The translations under genes and the position numbers were made by a program. Source: an uncultured Paenibacillus sp. (GTDB lineage: Bacteria; Bacillota; Bacilli; Paenibacillales; Paenibacillaceae). Taken from it: DNA of 64,000 nt. Positions 7,230 through 15,889 of this stretch are shown one piece after another. How positions within the stretch are numbered: position 1 is the stretch's first letter; each line of letters begins with the position of its first letter. The notes below the pieces were generated by a model, which was given only the letters and a program-made list of their open reading frames with translations, was not told the DNA's origin and ran no database searches. Location of the stretch: positions 67,998-131,997 of the forward strand of contig CALAWP010000101.1 in assembly GCA_937895345.1 (NCBI GenBank). Direction: 5' to 3'.

Positions 7230-8183
7230 ATGAAAATGGGCGATTCAGGAAACCGTAACAAGGACGAAACGACCGGAGGTGGCGAAAAGGTGTTTGCAGA
7301 CCCCGATGCGCGCATGCAGCTGCACGGCTTCAACAATTTGACGAAGACGCTCAGCTTCAATATGTACGACATTTGCTATACAAAAACGAAGGAAGAACGC
7401 GAAGCGTATATCGCGTATATCGACGAGCAATACAATTCGGAGCGGCTGACGGCGATTTTGAACGAAGTGGCGTCGATGATCGGCGCTCACGTGCTGAACA
7501 CGGCCAAGCAGGATTATGTGCCGCAGGGCGCGAGCGTGACGCTGCTTGTATCGGAGGGGCCGATCGTCGAGGTGCCGGCGGAAGCCTACGAAGAGTCGCC
7601 CGGGCCGCTTCCCGCCGAAACGTCGGGCGCTTCGCCGGGCTCGCCGCCAAGGGGCGAAGGGGAAGACGAAGGAACAACGCCCGGGCCGATGCCCGCCGCC
7701 GTGGTCATGGCGCTGGACAAGAGCCATATTACGGTACATACGTATCCGGAATACCATCCGAACGAGGGCATCAGCACGTTCCGCGCCGATATCGACGTTT
7801 CGACCTGCGGCGAAATATCCCCTCTCAAAGCGCTCCGTTATTTGATCGATTCGTTCGACACGGACATTATGACCATCGATTACCGGGTACGGGGATTTAC
7901 GCGCGACAAGAACGGCGACAAGCTGTTCATCGATCACGATATCCGCTCCATCCAAAATTACATTCCGGAGGAGCAGGGAGCGCTGTACGATATGATCGAC
8001 GTAAACATCTATCAGGAAAACGTGTTTCATACGAAATGCAGGCTCAAGCAATTCGATTTGAACAACTATTTGTTCGGGTACACGAAGGATGTGTTGACCG
8101 ATGATGAGCGGAAACAGATTACGGGCAGATTGAAGCAGGAAATGGACGAAATCTTTTACCATATCGGAGCCCGGAGAGCTTAA
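7230..8183 (+). CDS. speD: S-adenosylmethionine decarboxylase proenzyme, E. coli-type SpeD
   Basis: 317 residues. LHGFNNLTKTLSFNMYDICY near the start and ALDKSHITVHTYPE are diagnostic of the long E. coli-type enzyme, not the short Bacillus SpeH type. The family self-cleaves before the serine of KSH (Ser165 here) to form a pyruvoyl group and then decarboxylates S-adenosylmethionine to supply aminopropyl groups for spermidine. Compared with the 264-residue E. coli enzyme there is an N-terminal extension of about 28 residues and a Pro/Gly/Glu-rich insertion at about 125-155 (between PGPLP and PGPMP) just before the cleavage site. GGAAGGA lies six bases before the ATG. No spermidine synthase gene is in the window. 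Confidence 0.92.
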   Translation: MKMGDSGNRNKDETTGGGEKVFADPDARMQLHGFNNLTKTLSFNMYDICYTKTKEEREAYIAYIDEQYNSERLTAILNEVASMIGAHVLNTAKQDYVPQGASVTLLVSEGPIVEVPAEAYEESPGPLPAETSGASPGSPPRGEGEDEGTTPGPMPAAVVMALDKSHITVHTYPEYHPNEGISTFRADIDVSTCGEISPLKALRYLIDSFDTDIMTIDYRVRGFTRDKNGDKLFIDHDIRSIQNYIPEEQGALYDMIDVNIYQENVFHTKCRLKQFDLNNYLFGYTKDVLTDDERKQITGRLKQEMDEIFYHIGARRA

Positions 8184-8242
8184 TCGGCCTGTCTCAACGC
8201 GATCAAACCTACTATTTTAAACATAAGGAGCTGTCGAAACCG

Positions 8243-9115
8243 ATGAGCGCGGCATCCCAATCCAAGAAACAGGCATTCCCTCCCCAAAATCAGAACCGTC
8301 AGCCGGGCATTGAAGCCGACATGAAGCCGCTGCCCGCCTTCGAATCGCCTTCCTACAAAGCCGCCGGCAAGCTGACGGGCAAGGTTGCCGTCGTGACGGG
8401 CGGCGACAGCGGCATCGGCAGGGCCGTATCGGCCGCTTATGCGAAAGAAGGCGCCTCCGTGTGCATCGTATATTTCGACGAGCATGACGACGCGAAGCAG
8501 ACGGAACGGATTATCCGGGAGTATGGCGGCTCTTGTCTGCTGCTCGCGGGCGACATCGGCGACGAGGCGTTCTGCAAGCTCGTCGTGCGGAAGACGGTGG
8601 ACGAGTTCGGCAGGCTGGATATCGTCGTTAACAACGCGGCGGAGCAGCATGTCCGGCAGAAGCTGGAGGACATTCCGGCCGAGCAGCTGCAAAGGACGTT
8701 CCGCACGAACGTCTTCGGCATGTTCTATTTGACCGCCGCGGCGATGCCGCATTTGAAAAACGGCGGCGCCGTGATCAATACGGCTTCCATTACCGCGTAC
8801 AAGGGCAATCCGACGCTGATCGACTATTCCGCGACGAAGGGCGCGGTCGTATCGTTTACGCGCGCGCTGGCGGCCAACGTGGCGGCGCAGGGCATCCGCG
8901 TCAACGGCGTGGCGCCGGGACCGATCTGGACGCCGCTCATTCCGGCGTCCTTCGATCCGCAGGCGGTATCGGCCTTCGGAACCGATACGCCGATGGGCCG
9001 CGCGGGACAGCCGCATGAGCTGGCCGCCGCGTACGTCTATTTGGCTTGCGACGATTCCAGTTATATGACCGGCCAGATGCTCCACCTTAACGGCGGAGAA
9101 ATCGTCAACGGCTAG
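8243..9115 (+). CDS. Short-chain dehydrogenase/reductase, general-stress (GSP39/YhdF-like) type
   Basis: 290 residues. An N-terminal tail of about 45 residues (KKQAFPPQNQNRQPGIEADM) typical of the YdaD/YhdF/YhxC stress oxidoreductases precedes a complete Rossmann fold. It has the nucleotide motif TGGDSGIGRA (TGxxxGIG), NNAAEQ, catalytic Ser in NTASITAY, YSATKGA (YxxxK) and RVNGVAPGPIWTPL. All SDR catalytic residues are present. The family uses NAD(P)H to reduce or oxidise alcohols or aldehydes; the substrate is unknown. An AAGGAG lies twelve bases before the start, a little far. Confidence 0.85.
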   Translation: MSAASQSKKQAFPPQNQNRQPGIEADMKPLPAFESPSYKAAGKLTGKVAVVTGGDSGIGRAVSAAYAKEGASVCIVYFDEHDDAKQTERIIREYGGSCLLLAGDIGDEAFCKLVVRKTVDEFGRLDIVVNNAAEQHVRQKLEDIPAEQLQRTFRTNVFGMFYLTAAAMPHLKNGGAVINTASITAYKGNPTLIDYSATKGAVVSFTRALAANVAAQGIRVNGVAPGPIWTPLIPASFDPQAVSAFGTDTPMGRAGQPHELAAAYVYLACDDSSYMTGQMLHLNGGEIVNG

Positions 9116-9133
9116 CGAGCGGCGCGGCATCGG

Positions 9134-9888
9134 TCACAACGTAATGTTCAGCTCCTCCGCCGCGTATCGTCCCCAATGCGGCCGCCTTCCGTCGATATCC
9201 ACGATGCCGTACATATCGGACAGCGTCCAGCTCGGGAGCACTTTGCCGGCATAGGCCGAATAGCCGGAATCGGCGGCCAGGGCGGCAATGCCGCGGCCTA
9301 CGAACCGCGGAGTTTCCGATTGGCCGAAATGCTCGGCTTGCGGCTTGCCGCTATGGACCGCGTCCCGCCAATTGCTCTCGCTGACGCCGAAATGCTCCAG
9401 CATCTCCTCCGAGCGCAGAAATCCAGGCGTGACCGCCAGCGCGGTCACGCCATAGGGCCGCAGTTCCTGCGCCATGCCCTCGGCCGCGTGGATCGACGAA
9501 ATTTTGGCCAGGCTGTAATACAAGTTCCCCCGGTAGCGGTAATCGACGCCGTCGGTTACCTCGATCAGCAGTCCTTGCCCCCGCTCGACCATTAACGGAG
9601 CGGCTAAGCGGGCGGTAATGAGATGCGCTATGACCGCACGCTCCTGAACGAGAAGGCCGTTCGCCAGCGAATGCTGCCAGAATGGCGTATCCCACTCGAT
9701 CAGCTTCTCGCCCCCCCATACGTTATTGACGTTTCCGTCCGATTCAAGTCGGAAGGGTTGCCGCGCACGCTCCGGCCGGTGCAATAGACGGTCGCCCCCG
9801 CTTCTCCCAGACTGACCGCAATGCCTCTCCCCGCGCCGCGCGTTGCGCCGGCGAAAACCGCCACGGCCGATGCAAGCTTCTTGTTCAT
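9134..9888 (-). pseudogene. SDR-family oxidoreductase pseudogene (frameshift plus internal deletion)
   Basis: The N-terminal part (9888 to about 9740) reads VAVFAGATRGAGRGIAVSLG and CTGRSVRGNPSDLNRTET, then runs out of frame. The rest, in another frame from about 9740 to the stop at 9134, reads VNNVWGGEKLIEW through LITARLAAPLMVERG and TALAVTPGFLRSEEML to the end. In intact relatives roughly 40-45 residues lie between DLNR-x-ET and VNDIWGGEKL. Here they are missing and the two halves join out of frame, so one deletion explains both defects. The YxxxK region survives as YSLAK. A start (ATG 9888) and ribosome binding site remain. It diverges from the WYL regulator gene, which may once have controlled it. 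Confidence 0.85.
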
Positions 9889-9941
9889 TCGTTTATTCCC
9901 CTTTCGAAACGATGATTGGTCTTACTGCCGAAGCGTAACAT

Positions 9942-9971
9942 TTCATATAAGACAACCGCTGTCATATTACG
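9942..9971. promoter_or_regulatory. Possible operator between SDR pseudogene and WYL regulator
   Basis: GACA-ACCGC-TGTC at 9951-9963 is flanked by AT-rich bases that are partly symmetric (CATATAA on the left, ATATTAC on the right). Its place between divergent genes, one encoding a DNA-binding protein, suggests an autoregulatory site. The symmetric core is short, so this is only a candidate. Confidence 0.3.
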
Positions 9972-10034
9972 TTTGTTATCGTGTAAAATAATGGTGCGTA
10001 TTGATGCGTGCCGCATCGGGGAGGAGGACGGACG

Positions 10035-11012
10035 ATGAAAGCGGGACGTCTTATTTCGATCGTGCTGCTGTTGCAGAACCGTAGCAAGCTGACGGCAGGA
10101 CAGCTCGCCGAAGAGCTGGAAGTTTCGGAGCGGACGATCTTGCGGGATATGGAAACGTTGAGCGCGGCGGGCATCCCCGTCTATGCGGAACGGGGACAGC
10201 ACGGCGGCTGGCGGCTGACGGAAGGATACCGTACGAGTCTGACGGGGATGCGCGCCGAGGAGCTGGCGGCGCTTCTTGTCGCGGCCCACTCGGAGCTGCT
10301 TGGAGATCTGGGCAAGAGCGGCGATCTGGAGAGCGGGCTGCAGAAGCTGCTGGCGGCGTCCCCTGCCGAAGCGACGGAGGCTGCCGCGGCGGTGCGGGCG
10401 AAGCTTCATATCGACGGGGCCGGATGGTTTCCCATGCCCGGCGGCCGAGACGAGACGCCGCTGCTCCCGGTCGTTCAGGAGGCGGTATGGGGGGAACGGA
10501 TGCTCGAAATCGAATACCGCAGCGAGACTGCGATGACGAAGCGGATCGTCGGTCCGCTGGGGCTGGTGGCGAAACGCAGCGTATGGTATTTGGTTGCGGA
10601 GGACGACTCGGGCCAGATGCGGACGTTTCGCGTCTCCCGGCTGCTGTCGGCGAAGATGCTGCCGAGCGTCTTCGAGCCGCCCGCCTCGTTTGACCTGGCG
10701 CGCTACTGGGAGCGGTCGCTGGAGGAATTTCGCGGGAAGCTGCCCCGCTACCCGGCCCGCATCCGGCTGCGGGAAGAGCTGGCGTCCAGGCTGGAGAAGG
10801 AGCGGTTCGTGCAGCTCGGCCCCCTTGCGCCGGCGGATGACGGATGGCTGGAAGCCGAGGCGCTGTTCGAAACGGAGCAGTCCGCCTGCGAAATCGCGCT
10901 CAGCTTCGGGCCGCGCCTCGAAGTGGTCGAGCCTCAGGAGCTGCGCGATCGGGTGGCGGATGAATTGGCCATGGCTGCAATGGTATACTGTAGAAGTATA
11001 AAGAAGCAGTGA
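10035..11012 (+). CDS. HTH/WYL-domain transcriptional regulator
   Basis: 325 residues from the ATG at 10035, preceded by GGGAGGAGG. The N-terminal HTH (about residues 5-60) contains LTAGQLAEELEVSERTILRD followed by the wing (GQHGGWRLTEGYRT). The centre (about 135-215) is a WYL domain with LEIEYRS, GPLGLVAKRSVWYLVAED and MRTFRVSRLLSAKML, and a WCX-type C-terminal domain follows. WYL regulators sense nucleotide-like or other small ligands and usually repress or activate neighbouring genes. The divergent neighbour is the broken SDR gene. Confidence 0.88.
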   Translation: MKAGRLISIVLLLQNRSKLTAGQLAEELEVSERTILRDMETLSAAGIPVYAERGQHGGWRLTEGYRTSLTGMRAEELAALLVAAHSELLGDLGKSGDLESGLQKLLAASPAEATEAAAAVRAKLHIDGAGWFPMPGGRDETPLLPVVQEAVWGERMLEIEYRSETAMTKRIVGPLGLVAKRSVWYLVAEDDSGQMRTFRVSRLLSAKMLPSVFEPPASFDLARYWERSLEEFRGKLPRYPARIRLREELASRLEKERFVQLGPLAPADDGWLEAEALFETEQSACEIALSFGPRLEVVEPQELRDRVADELAMAAMVYCRSIKKQ

Positions 11013-11250
11013 AGCAGTTCTATAAGTCGAGCGAAATAATTTGAGATGAAGAAATGCACCGCCCCAAGCGGAATGAGGAAATCGAACTGGTGAAACGACA
11101 GTGTTCGCCTTTGCAGAGGGATGGTTACCGTCATACGGTCCATGGAAATCCAAGCATTCCTCTGGAGAGCGATCGGAAGTCGATTTCTCATGCAGCTTCA
11201 CGTGGTGCGTTAACGAATGGAAATCGAATTGGAGAAAAGGAGATATGCAT

Positions 11251-12489
11251 ATGCCGACATCGTGGGAAGCCAAGCTTGATAAATATGCCGAGCTGATCGT
11301 CCGGACGGGCGTCAACGTGCAGCAAGGTCAGGAAGTGTTCATTAACGGAGCGGCGGTCGAAATCGCGCCTCTCGTTCGGGCAGTCGCCCGTAAGGCTTAC
11401 GAGGCGGGCGCTTCGAACGTCCATGTCGATTGGGCGGACGACGAGCTTTCCCGACTGAAATACGAGAAGGCCGCCGACAGCGTCTTTTCGTCCTTCCCGG
11501 AATGGGAGACGGCGAAGCGCCATGCGTTCGTCGACCGCAATGCCGCTTTTATATCGATGACCTCGTCCAGCCCGGATCTGCTCAAAGGCATTCCGTCCGA
11601 GCGGATTGCGGCTTATCAGCGGGCGCAGGGACAAGGGTTGAAGGAATTCCGCAGAGCGATTCAGGCGGACAAGGTAAGCTGGACTGTCGTAGCGGCGGCC
11701 GGGAAAAATTGGGCGGCGAAGGTGTTTCCGGACGTTGCGCCGGACGAGGCCGTCGACAAGCTGTGGAGCGCCATCTTCGACGCTGTCCGGCTGGATGCCG
11801 CCGATCCGGTGAAGGCTTGGACGGAGCATAACGACACGCTGCACCGGAAAGCGGAAATTTTGAACAAAATGCGCTTCCGTCAGCTGCATTACGTTGCTCC
11901 CGGCACGGATCTGATCGTCGGACTGCACGAGAAGCACGTTTGGGTATCGGCCGGCAGCAAAAATCAAAGCGGCGTCGAGTTCATGGCCAACATGCCGACG
12001 GAGGAAGTGTTTACGGTGCCGCTTAAGACGGGCACGAACGGCTGTGTGTCCAGCACGAAGCCGCTGAGCTACGGGGGTAATATTATCGACCGCTTCAAGC
12101 TGACGTTCGAGGACGGCCGCATCGTCAAGGCGGAGGCCGAGGAAGGCGAGGACATTTTGCGCAAGCTGGTCGAGACGGACGAGGGCGCCCATTATTTGGG
12201 CGAAGTGGCGCTCGTGCCTCACAAGTCGCCGATTTCCCAATCCGGCGTTTTGTTTTTCAACACGCTGTTCGACGAAAATGCCTCCAACCATTTGGCGATC
12301 GGCAGCGGCTACGCGTTCAACATCGACGGGGGCAAAACGATGTCGCCCGAGGAGCTGGAGTCGCACGGGGTCAACGCAAGTATTACCCATAACGATTTCA
12401 TGATCGGCTCCGCCGAGATGGATATCGACGGCATTTTGGAGGACGGCACGAAGGTGCCGGTGTTCCGGAAAGGTGATTGGGCGATTTAA
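11251..12489 (+). CDS. M29-family aminopeptidase (AmpS/PepS/AmpII type)
   Basis: 412 residues. The ATG at 11251 has AAGGAG eight bases upstream; the open frame extends further 5' but without support. The sequence matches thermophilic aminopeptidases throughout: KYAELIVRTGVNVQQGQEV at the start, GTDLIVGL, FMANMPTEEVFT, DEGAHYLGEVALV, LFDENASNHLAIG and ITHNDFMIGS near the end, containing the Glu, His and Asp metal ligands. The family is a cytoplasmic dimeric metalloenzyme that removes N-terminal amino acids from peptides. Followed 43 bases later by the DHODH-like fusion gene. Confidence 0.92.
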   Translation: MPTSWEAKLDKYAELIVRTGVNVQQGQEVFINGAAVEIAPLVRAVARKAYEAGASNVHVDWADDELSRLKYEKAADSVFSSFPEWETAKRHAFVDRNAAFISMTSSSPDLLKGIPSERIAAYQRAQGQGLKEFRRAIQADKVSWTVVAAAGKNWAAKVFPDVAPDEAVDKLWSAIFDAVRLDAADPVKAWTEHNDTLHRKAEILNKMRFRQLHYVAPGTDLIVGLHEKHVWVSAGSKNQSGVEFMANMPTEEVFTVPLKTGTNGCVSSTKPLSYGGNIIDRFKLTFEDGRIVKAEAEEGEDILRKLVETDEGAHYLGEVALVPHKSPISQSGVLFFNTLFDENASNHLAIGSGYAFNIDGGKTMSPEELESHGVNASITHNDFMIGSAEMDIDGILEDGTKVPVFRKGDWAI

Positions 12490-12532
12490 CCGGGCCCCAA
12501 CCTAATCTCCCGGCGGAAGGAGGAGATACCCT

Positions 12533-14653
12533 ATGCCGGATTGGTCGTATCATACGCTGTTCCGCCCGCTGCTGTTCAGGCTGCCGGCGCGGGCAAGCCG
12601 CTCGTTGACGCTGCATGCCATCGGCGCCGTCGGCCGCATGCCGGGCGGATCTTTCGTCATCCGCACGCTGGGTCATATGGAGCCTTCCCCGCTTCTGGAA
12701 CGAAGCGCGGGCGGGCTCAAGCTGCCGACACCCGTCGGTTTGTCGGGAGCCGCCGATCCGCGCGGAACGGCGCATCGGGCGCTGGCGCAGCTGGGCTTCG
12801 GCTTTATCGAGATCGGACCCGTCACCGTGCACGAAATTCGGTGCGATGAGCCGATCGTCCACGACATTGCCCGGGAGACGATTCATTCCCCCTCGTACTT
12901 CGAGAACGAGGGGGCGGTGCGGGTTGCCGGGCGCATAGCGGAGCCCGGCCATCGGCTCCCCCAATGGATCCGGATCGCTCCGATGCCGGATGCCGCTCCC
13001 GAGGAAGCCGAGCTGCAGCTGGGCGAAATGATGTCCCTGCTGGCCGCGGCGGGCGCCGCCGGCTTCTATGTCGACATCGCCTCCTCCGCATCCCGTCCTT
13101 GGGAGGAGGTTATGCGGATCAAGGAACGGATGCCGGCGTTGATCAAGGAAAGATGCGGCACGGCCGTTCCGGCGTTCCTATATGTGCCGCCGGATTTAGC
13201 GGACGATAAGCTGGAGGAGCTGCTTCGCCCGTGCGAAGCGGATACGTTCTCCGGCGGGCTGATATGGCGGGGCGCCGTCATTGGCGAAGCGGCGGGCTTG
13301 GCGGCCGCGAGCCGCCGCGGCGCCCCGGAATCCGGCGGCTTGCCTTCTGCGGAGGAGGATGGTACGGCGGCGTCCGGCGGAAGCCGTCAAGCTCCCGGCG
13401 ACTATCCCGTATCGGCCGGTCCGGGAGGCAAGGCGTTTTCGCTTGCCAAGATCAAGCGGATCCGAGAAACCGCCGGACCGGACTTTACGATCAAGGCCGG
13501 CGCCGGCGTGCACGAGCCGCAGGATGCGCTGGAGCAGCTCGAAGCGGGAGCCGATCTGATCGTGCTGCACAGCGGTCTCGTCTATGCCGGCCCAGGCTTC
13601 CCGAAACGGATTAACGAGGCCGTTATATACGAAACGATCCGGCGGGAAGAGGAGCCGCCGACGCCGCCCTTTTGGCGCAATTGGGGCTGGATGTGGCTGC
13701 TGGGCGTCGGCATGATCGTCGGCGGGCTGCTGGCTTGGGGGATCGGCGCTACGCGGGTGCTGCTGTCTTACGATCTGGACTTTCTCGGCATGTCCGCCGA
13801 GGAGCTTCATCAGATCAATCATCATCTGATTCATTTTATGTCGCATGACCGGATTACGCTGGCCGGTACGATGATTTCCATCGGCATTCTGTATTCCCAA
13901 CTGGCCTGGCACGGCCAGCGGTACGGGCTGCACTGGGCGAGAACGGCGCTGAACGTATCGGCGGTCGTCGGGTTTTCGAGCTTTTTTCTTTATTTGGGCT
14001 ACGGTTATTTCGATCCGCTGCACGCGCTGGCGGCGGCGGCGCTGCTGCCGCTCTTCGCGCTGTCCATGCGCCGCAACGCGGACAGGCCGAGCCGCAAGCC
14101 GGTCAATACGCGCAACGATAAAGCATGGCGATTGGCCTTGTGGGGCCAGCTGATGTTTGTCGCGCTCGGCATAGCGCTGGCCGTCGGCGGGCTGACGATC
14201 GCGACGGTAGGCGTAACGAGCGTGTTCGTCCCGTCGGATCTCGAATTTCTCGGCACGACGCGCGAACGGCTGCAAGAGGCGAATCCGCGGCTCGTTTCCT
14301 TGATCGCCCATGACCGGGCGGGTTTCGGAGGCGCGCTGCTCTGCGACGCCCTGGCCATTCTTATCGCGGCCTTATGGGGCATTTCGCAAGGCGCCCGCTG
14401 GCTCTGGCTGACGCTGCTGCTGGGCGGAATTCCCGGCTTCTATGCGGCGTTCAGCGTCCATTACGGCATCGGCTACACCGACTTCCTCCATCTGCTGCCG
14501 CCCGCAATCGCCCTCGCGTTGTATGCGGCCGGTCTTGCCCTGCTGTATCCGTACATGGTCGGACAATCTTCAGTTCGCAAGGCCGCCTCCCGCGCCGCCG
14601 GCCATCAAGCGGCTCCGCGCCGGGCCGAACCTCCCACCGCCGGCCCGAAATAA
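12533..14653 (+). CDS. Dihydroorotate-dehydrogenase-like TIM barrel fused to a duplicated membrane domain
   Basis: 706 residues; AAGGAGG lies eight bases before the ATG. Residues 1 to about 370 resemble class 2 (quinone-type) dihydroorotate dehydrogenase. PVGLSG and LGFGFIEIGPVT are kept, as is the C-terminal FMN-phosphate site (AGAGVHEPQDALEQLEAGAD… LHSGLVYAGPGFPKRIN). Key residues are lost: the GFDKN lysine region reads GAADPRG and the catalytic INxSSPNT loop reads VDIASSAS. A low-complexity insert lies at about 260-300. Residues 380-690 form about eight membrane helices in two similar units, each with S/YDLxFLG, then a HDR motif, then YxDxLH. Probably not a pyrimidine-synthesis enzyme; the function is unknown. 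Confidence 0.75.
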   Translation: MPDWSYHTLFRPLLFRLPARASRSLTLHAIGAVGRMPGGSFVIRTLGHMEPSPLLERSAGGLKLPTPVGLSGAADPRGTAHRALAQLGFGFIEIGPVTVHEIRCDEPIVHDIARETIHSPSYFENEGAVRVAGRIAEPGHRLPQWIRIAPMPDAAPEEAELQLGEMMSLLAAAGAAGFYVDIASSASRPWEEVMRIKERMPALIKERCGTAVPAFLYVPPDLADDKLEELLRPCEADTFSGGLIWRGAVIGEAAGLAAASRRGAPESGGLPSAEEDGTAASGGSRQAPGDYPVSAGPGGKAFSLAKIKRIRETAGPDFTIKAGAGVHEPQDALEQLEAGADLIVLHSGLVYAGPGFPKRINEAVIYETIRREEEPPTPPFWRNWGWMWLLGVGMIVGGLLAWGIGATRVLLSYDLDFLGMSAEELHQINHHLIHFMSHDRITLAGTMISIGILYSQLAWHGQRYGLHWARTALNVSAVVGFSSFFLYLGYGYFDPLHALAAAALLPLFALSMRRNADRPSRKPVNTRNDKAWRLALWGQLMFVALGIALAVGGLTIATVGVTSVFVPSDLEFLGTTRERLQEANPRLVSLIAHDRAGFGGALLCDALAILIAALWGISQGARWLWLTLLLGGIPGFYAAFSVHYGIGYTDFLHLLPPAIALALYAAGLALLYPYMVGQSSVRKAASRAAGHQAAPRRAEPPTAGPK

Positions 14654-14685
14654 TCGCTCCGATTCCAATTCATAGCGGATTGCCC

Positions 14686-14719
14686 AGCCGCCTATATGAC
14701 AAATGTCATATAGGCGGCT
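14686..14719. promoter_or_regulatory. Perfect palindrome upstream of des, probable DesR operator
   Basis: A flawless 16-base inverted repeat with a two-base centre: AGCCGCCTATATGACA (14686-14701) and its complement (14704-14719). The core ATGACAAATGTCAT has the TGAC/GTCA symmetry common at NarL/FixJ-family sites. It lies about 100 bases before the desaturase start and directly before TTGACG (14719-14724), a possible -35. No T-run follows, so it is not a normal terminator. DesR, encoded just downstream, is the obvious candidate binder. Confidence 0.6.
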
Positions 14720-14816
14720 TGACGTTTATGACTACTGCGGCTATTCCCGGATTCGTTACAATGAGAACAGGAAGTCTCCGGCCGGCGCTGAGCCGGGAAA
14801 GGGGACGGCGAAGGGA

Positions 14817-15872
14817 ATGACGGACATGAACGATCCGAAGCAGGTTCATTTAAAGAAAAGCGTGGCGCCGTTTGAGCATCACGACCCCCGCATCAGCCTG
14901 ATGCAGCTGTTCAACACGCTGCTGCCGCTTGCGGCGCTGTGGCTGGCGGCCTATTACAGTTTATCCGTATCGTACGCGTTGACCCTTGCGTTTGGCGTCG
15001 GCGCTTCGTTTTTTGTCATCCGAACCTTCATTATTTTTCACGACTGCTGCCACGGCTCCTTCTTCAAGAGCAAGCGGGCAAACGATATATGGGGCATCAT
15101 TACGGGCGTGCTGACCTTCGTGCCCTACCAGCAATGGAAAAACGCCCACGCCATCCACCATGCGACGAGCAGCAATCTCGACAAGCGCGGCGTAGGCGAT
15201 TTGTGGATTATGACCGTCGACGAATACGCGGCCGCCAGCCCGCTGCAGAAGCTCGCTTACCGCGCGTATCGCAATCCGTTCGTCATGTTCGGGCTTGGTC
15301 CGATTTTCGTCTTTATGATCCAGTACCGGTTCAACCGCAAGGGCGCCCGCCGCAAGGAGCGGATGAACACGTATTTGATGAACGCGCTGCTGGTCGTCTT
15401 TTACGGCGCGCTGCTGTGGGCAATCGGCTGGAAAGCGCTTCTGATCGTGCACGGACCGATCTTTTATTTGTCCGGCGTGCTCGGCATTTGGCTGTTCTAC
15501 GTGCAGCATCAATTCGAGGAATCGTATTTCGAAAAAGAAGACGAGTGGAGCTATGTGAGAGCGGCCGTGGACGGAAGCTCCTATTACAAGCTGCCGAAGC
15601 TGCTGCAATGGCTGACGGGCAATATCGGATTTCACCATGTGCATCATTTGAGCCCGAAGGTGCCAAATTATTACTTGGAGGTTGCGCACGAATCGACGCC
15701 TCCGCTGCATAAGGCGACGACGATCACGATCCGCCAGAGCCTGGAATCGCTCCGATTCCGCCTGTGGGACGAAAGGGATAAGCGGTTCGTCAGCTTCAGG
15801 GACGTCCGCAGCCGGCTGCGCAGGCAGCCGGCAACCGAAGCTGCGGGAACGGAAAGCCGGAAAGCCGGATGA
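14817..15872 (+). CDS. des: Fatty acid (acyl-lipid) desaturase Des
   Basis: About 351 residues, close to B. subtilis Des over its length. The three histidine boxes that bind the di-iron centre are present: HDCCH, HAIHHATS and HHVHHLSPKVPNYYLEVAHE. Four or more membrane helices flank them. The enzyme introduces a cis double bond into acyl chains of membrane lipids and so restores fluidity after cold shock. An in-frame ATG at 14826 with AAGGGA nine bases upstream is an equally good start. The desK-desR pair follows, as in B. subtilis, and a palindromic operator candidate precedes the gene. Confidence 0.95.
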   Translation: MTDMNDPKQVHLKKSVAPFEHHDPRISLMQLFNTLLPLAALWLAAYYSLSVSYALTLAFGVGASFFVIRTFIIFHDCCHGSFFKSKRANDIWGIITGVLTFVPYQQWKNAHAIHHATSSNLDKRGVGDLWIMTVDEYAAASPLQKLAYRAYRNPFVMFGLGPIFVFMIQYRFNRKGARRKERMNTYLMNALLVVFYGALLWAIGWKALLIVHGPIFYLSGVLGIWLFYVQHQFEESYFEKEDEWSYVRAAVDGSSYYKLPKLLQWLTGNIGFHHVHHLSPKVPNYYLEVAHESTPPLHKATTITIRQSLESLRFRLWDERDKRFVSFRDVRSRLRRQPATEAAGTESRKAG

Positions 15873-15889
15873 CGGCTTCCCGGCTTTCC
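15851..15889 (+). terminator. Hairpin at the end of des
   Basis: A 17-base stem with one mismatch (15851-15867 with 15873-15889, loop GATGA) overlaps the last codons of des. A short T-run (GTTTTC) follows about 18 bases later. It would let des be transcribed at a different level from desK-desR. Confidence 0.5.

Noticed and set aside
14686..14719. Palindrome before des as the terminator of the DHODH-like gene
   Set aside because: The stem is perfect, but no T-run follows and it abuts a possible -35, so an operator is the better reading; a dual role is not excluded.
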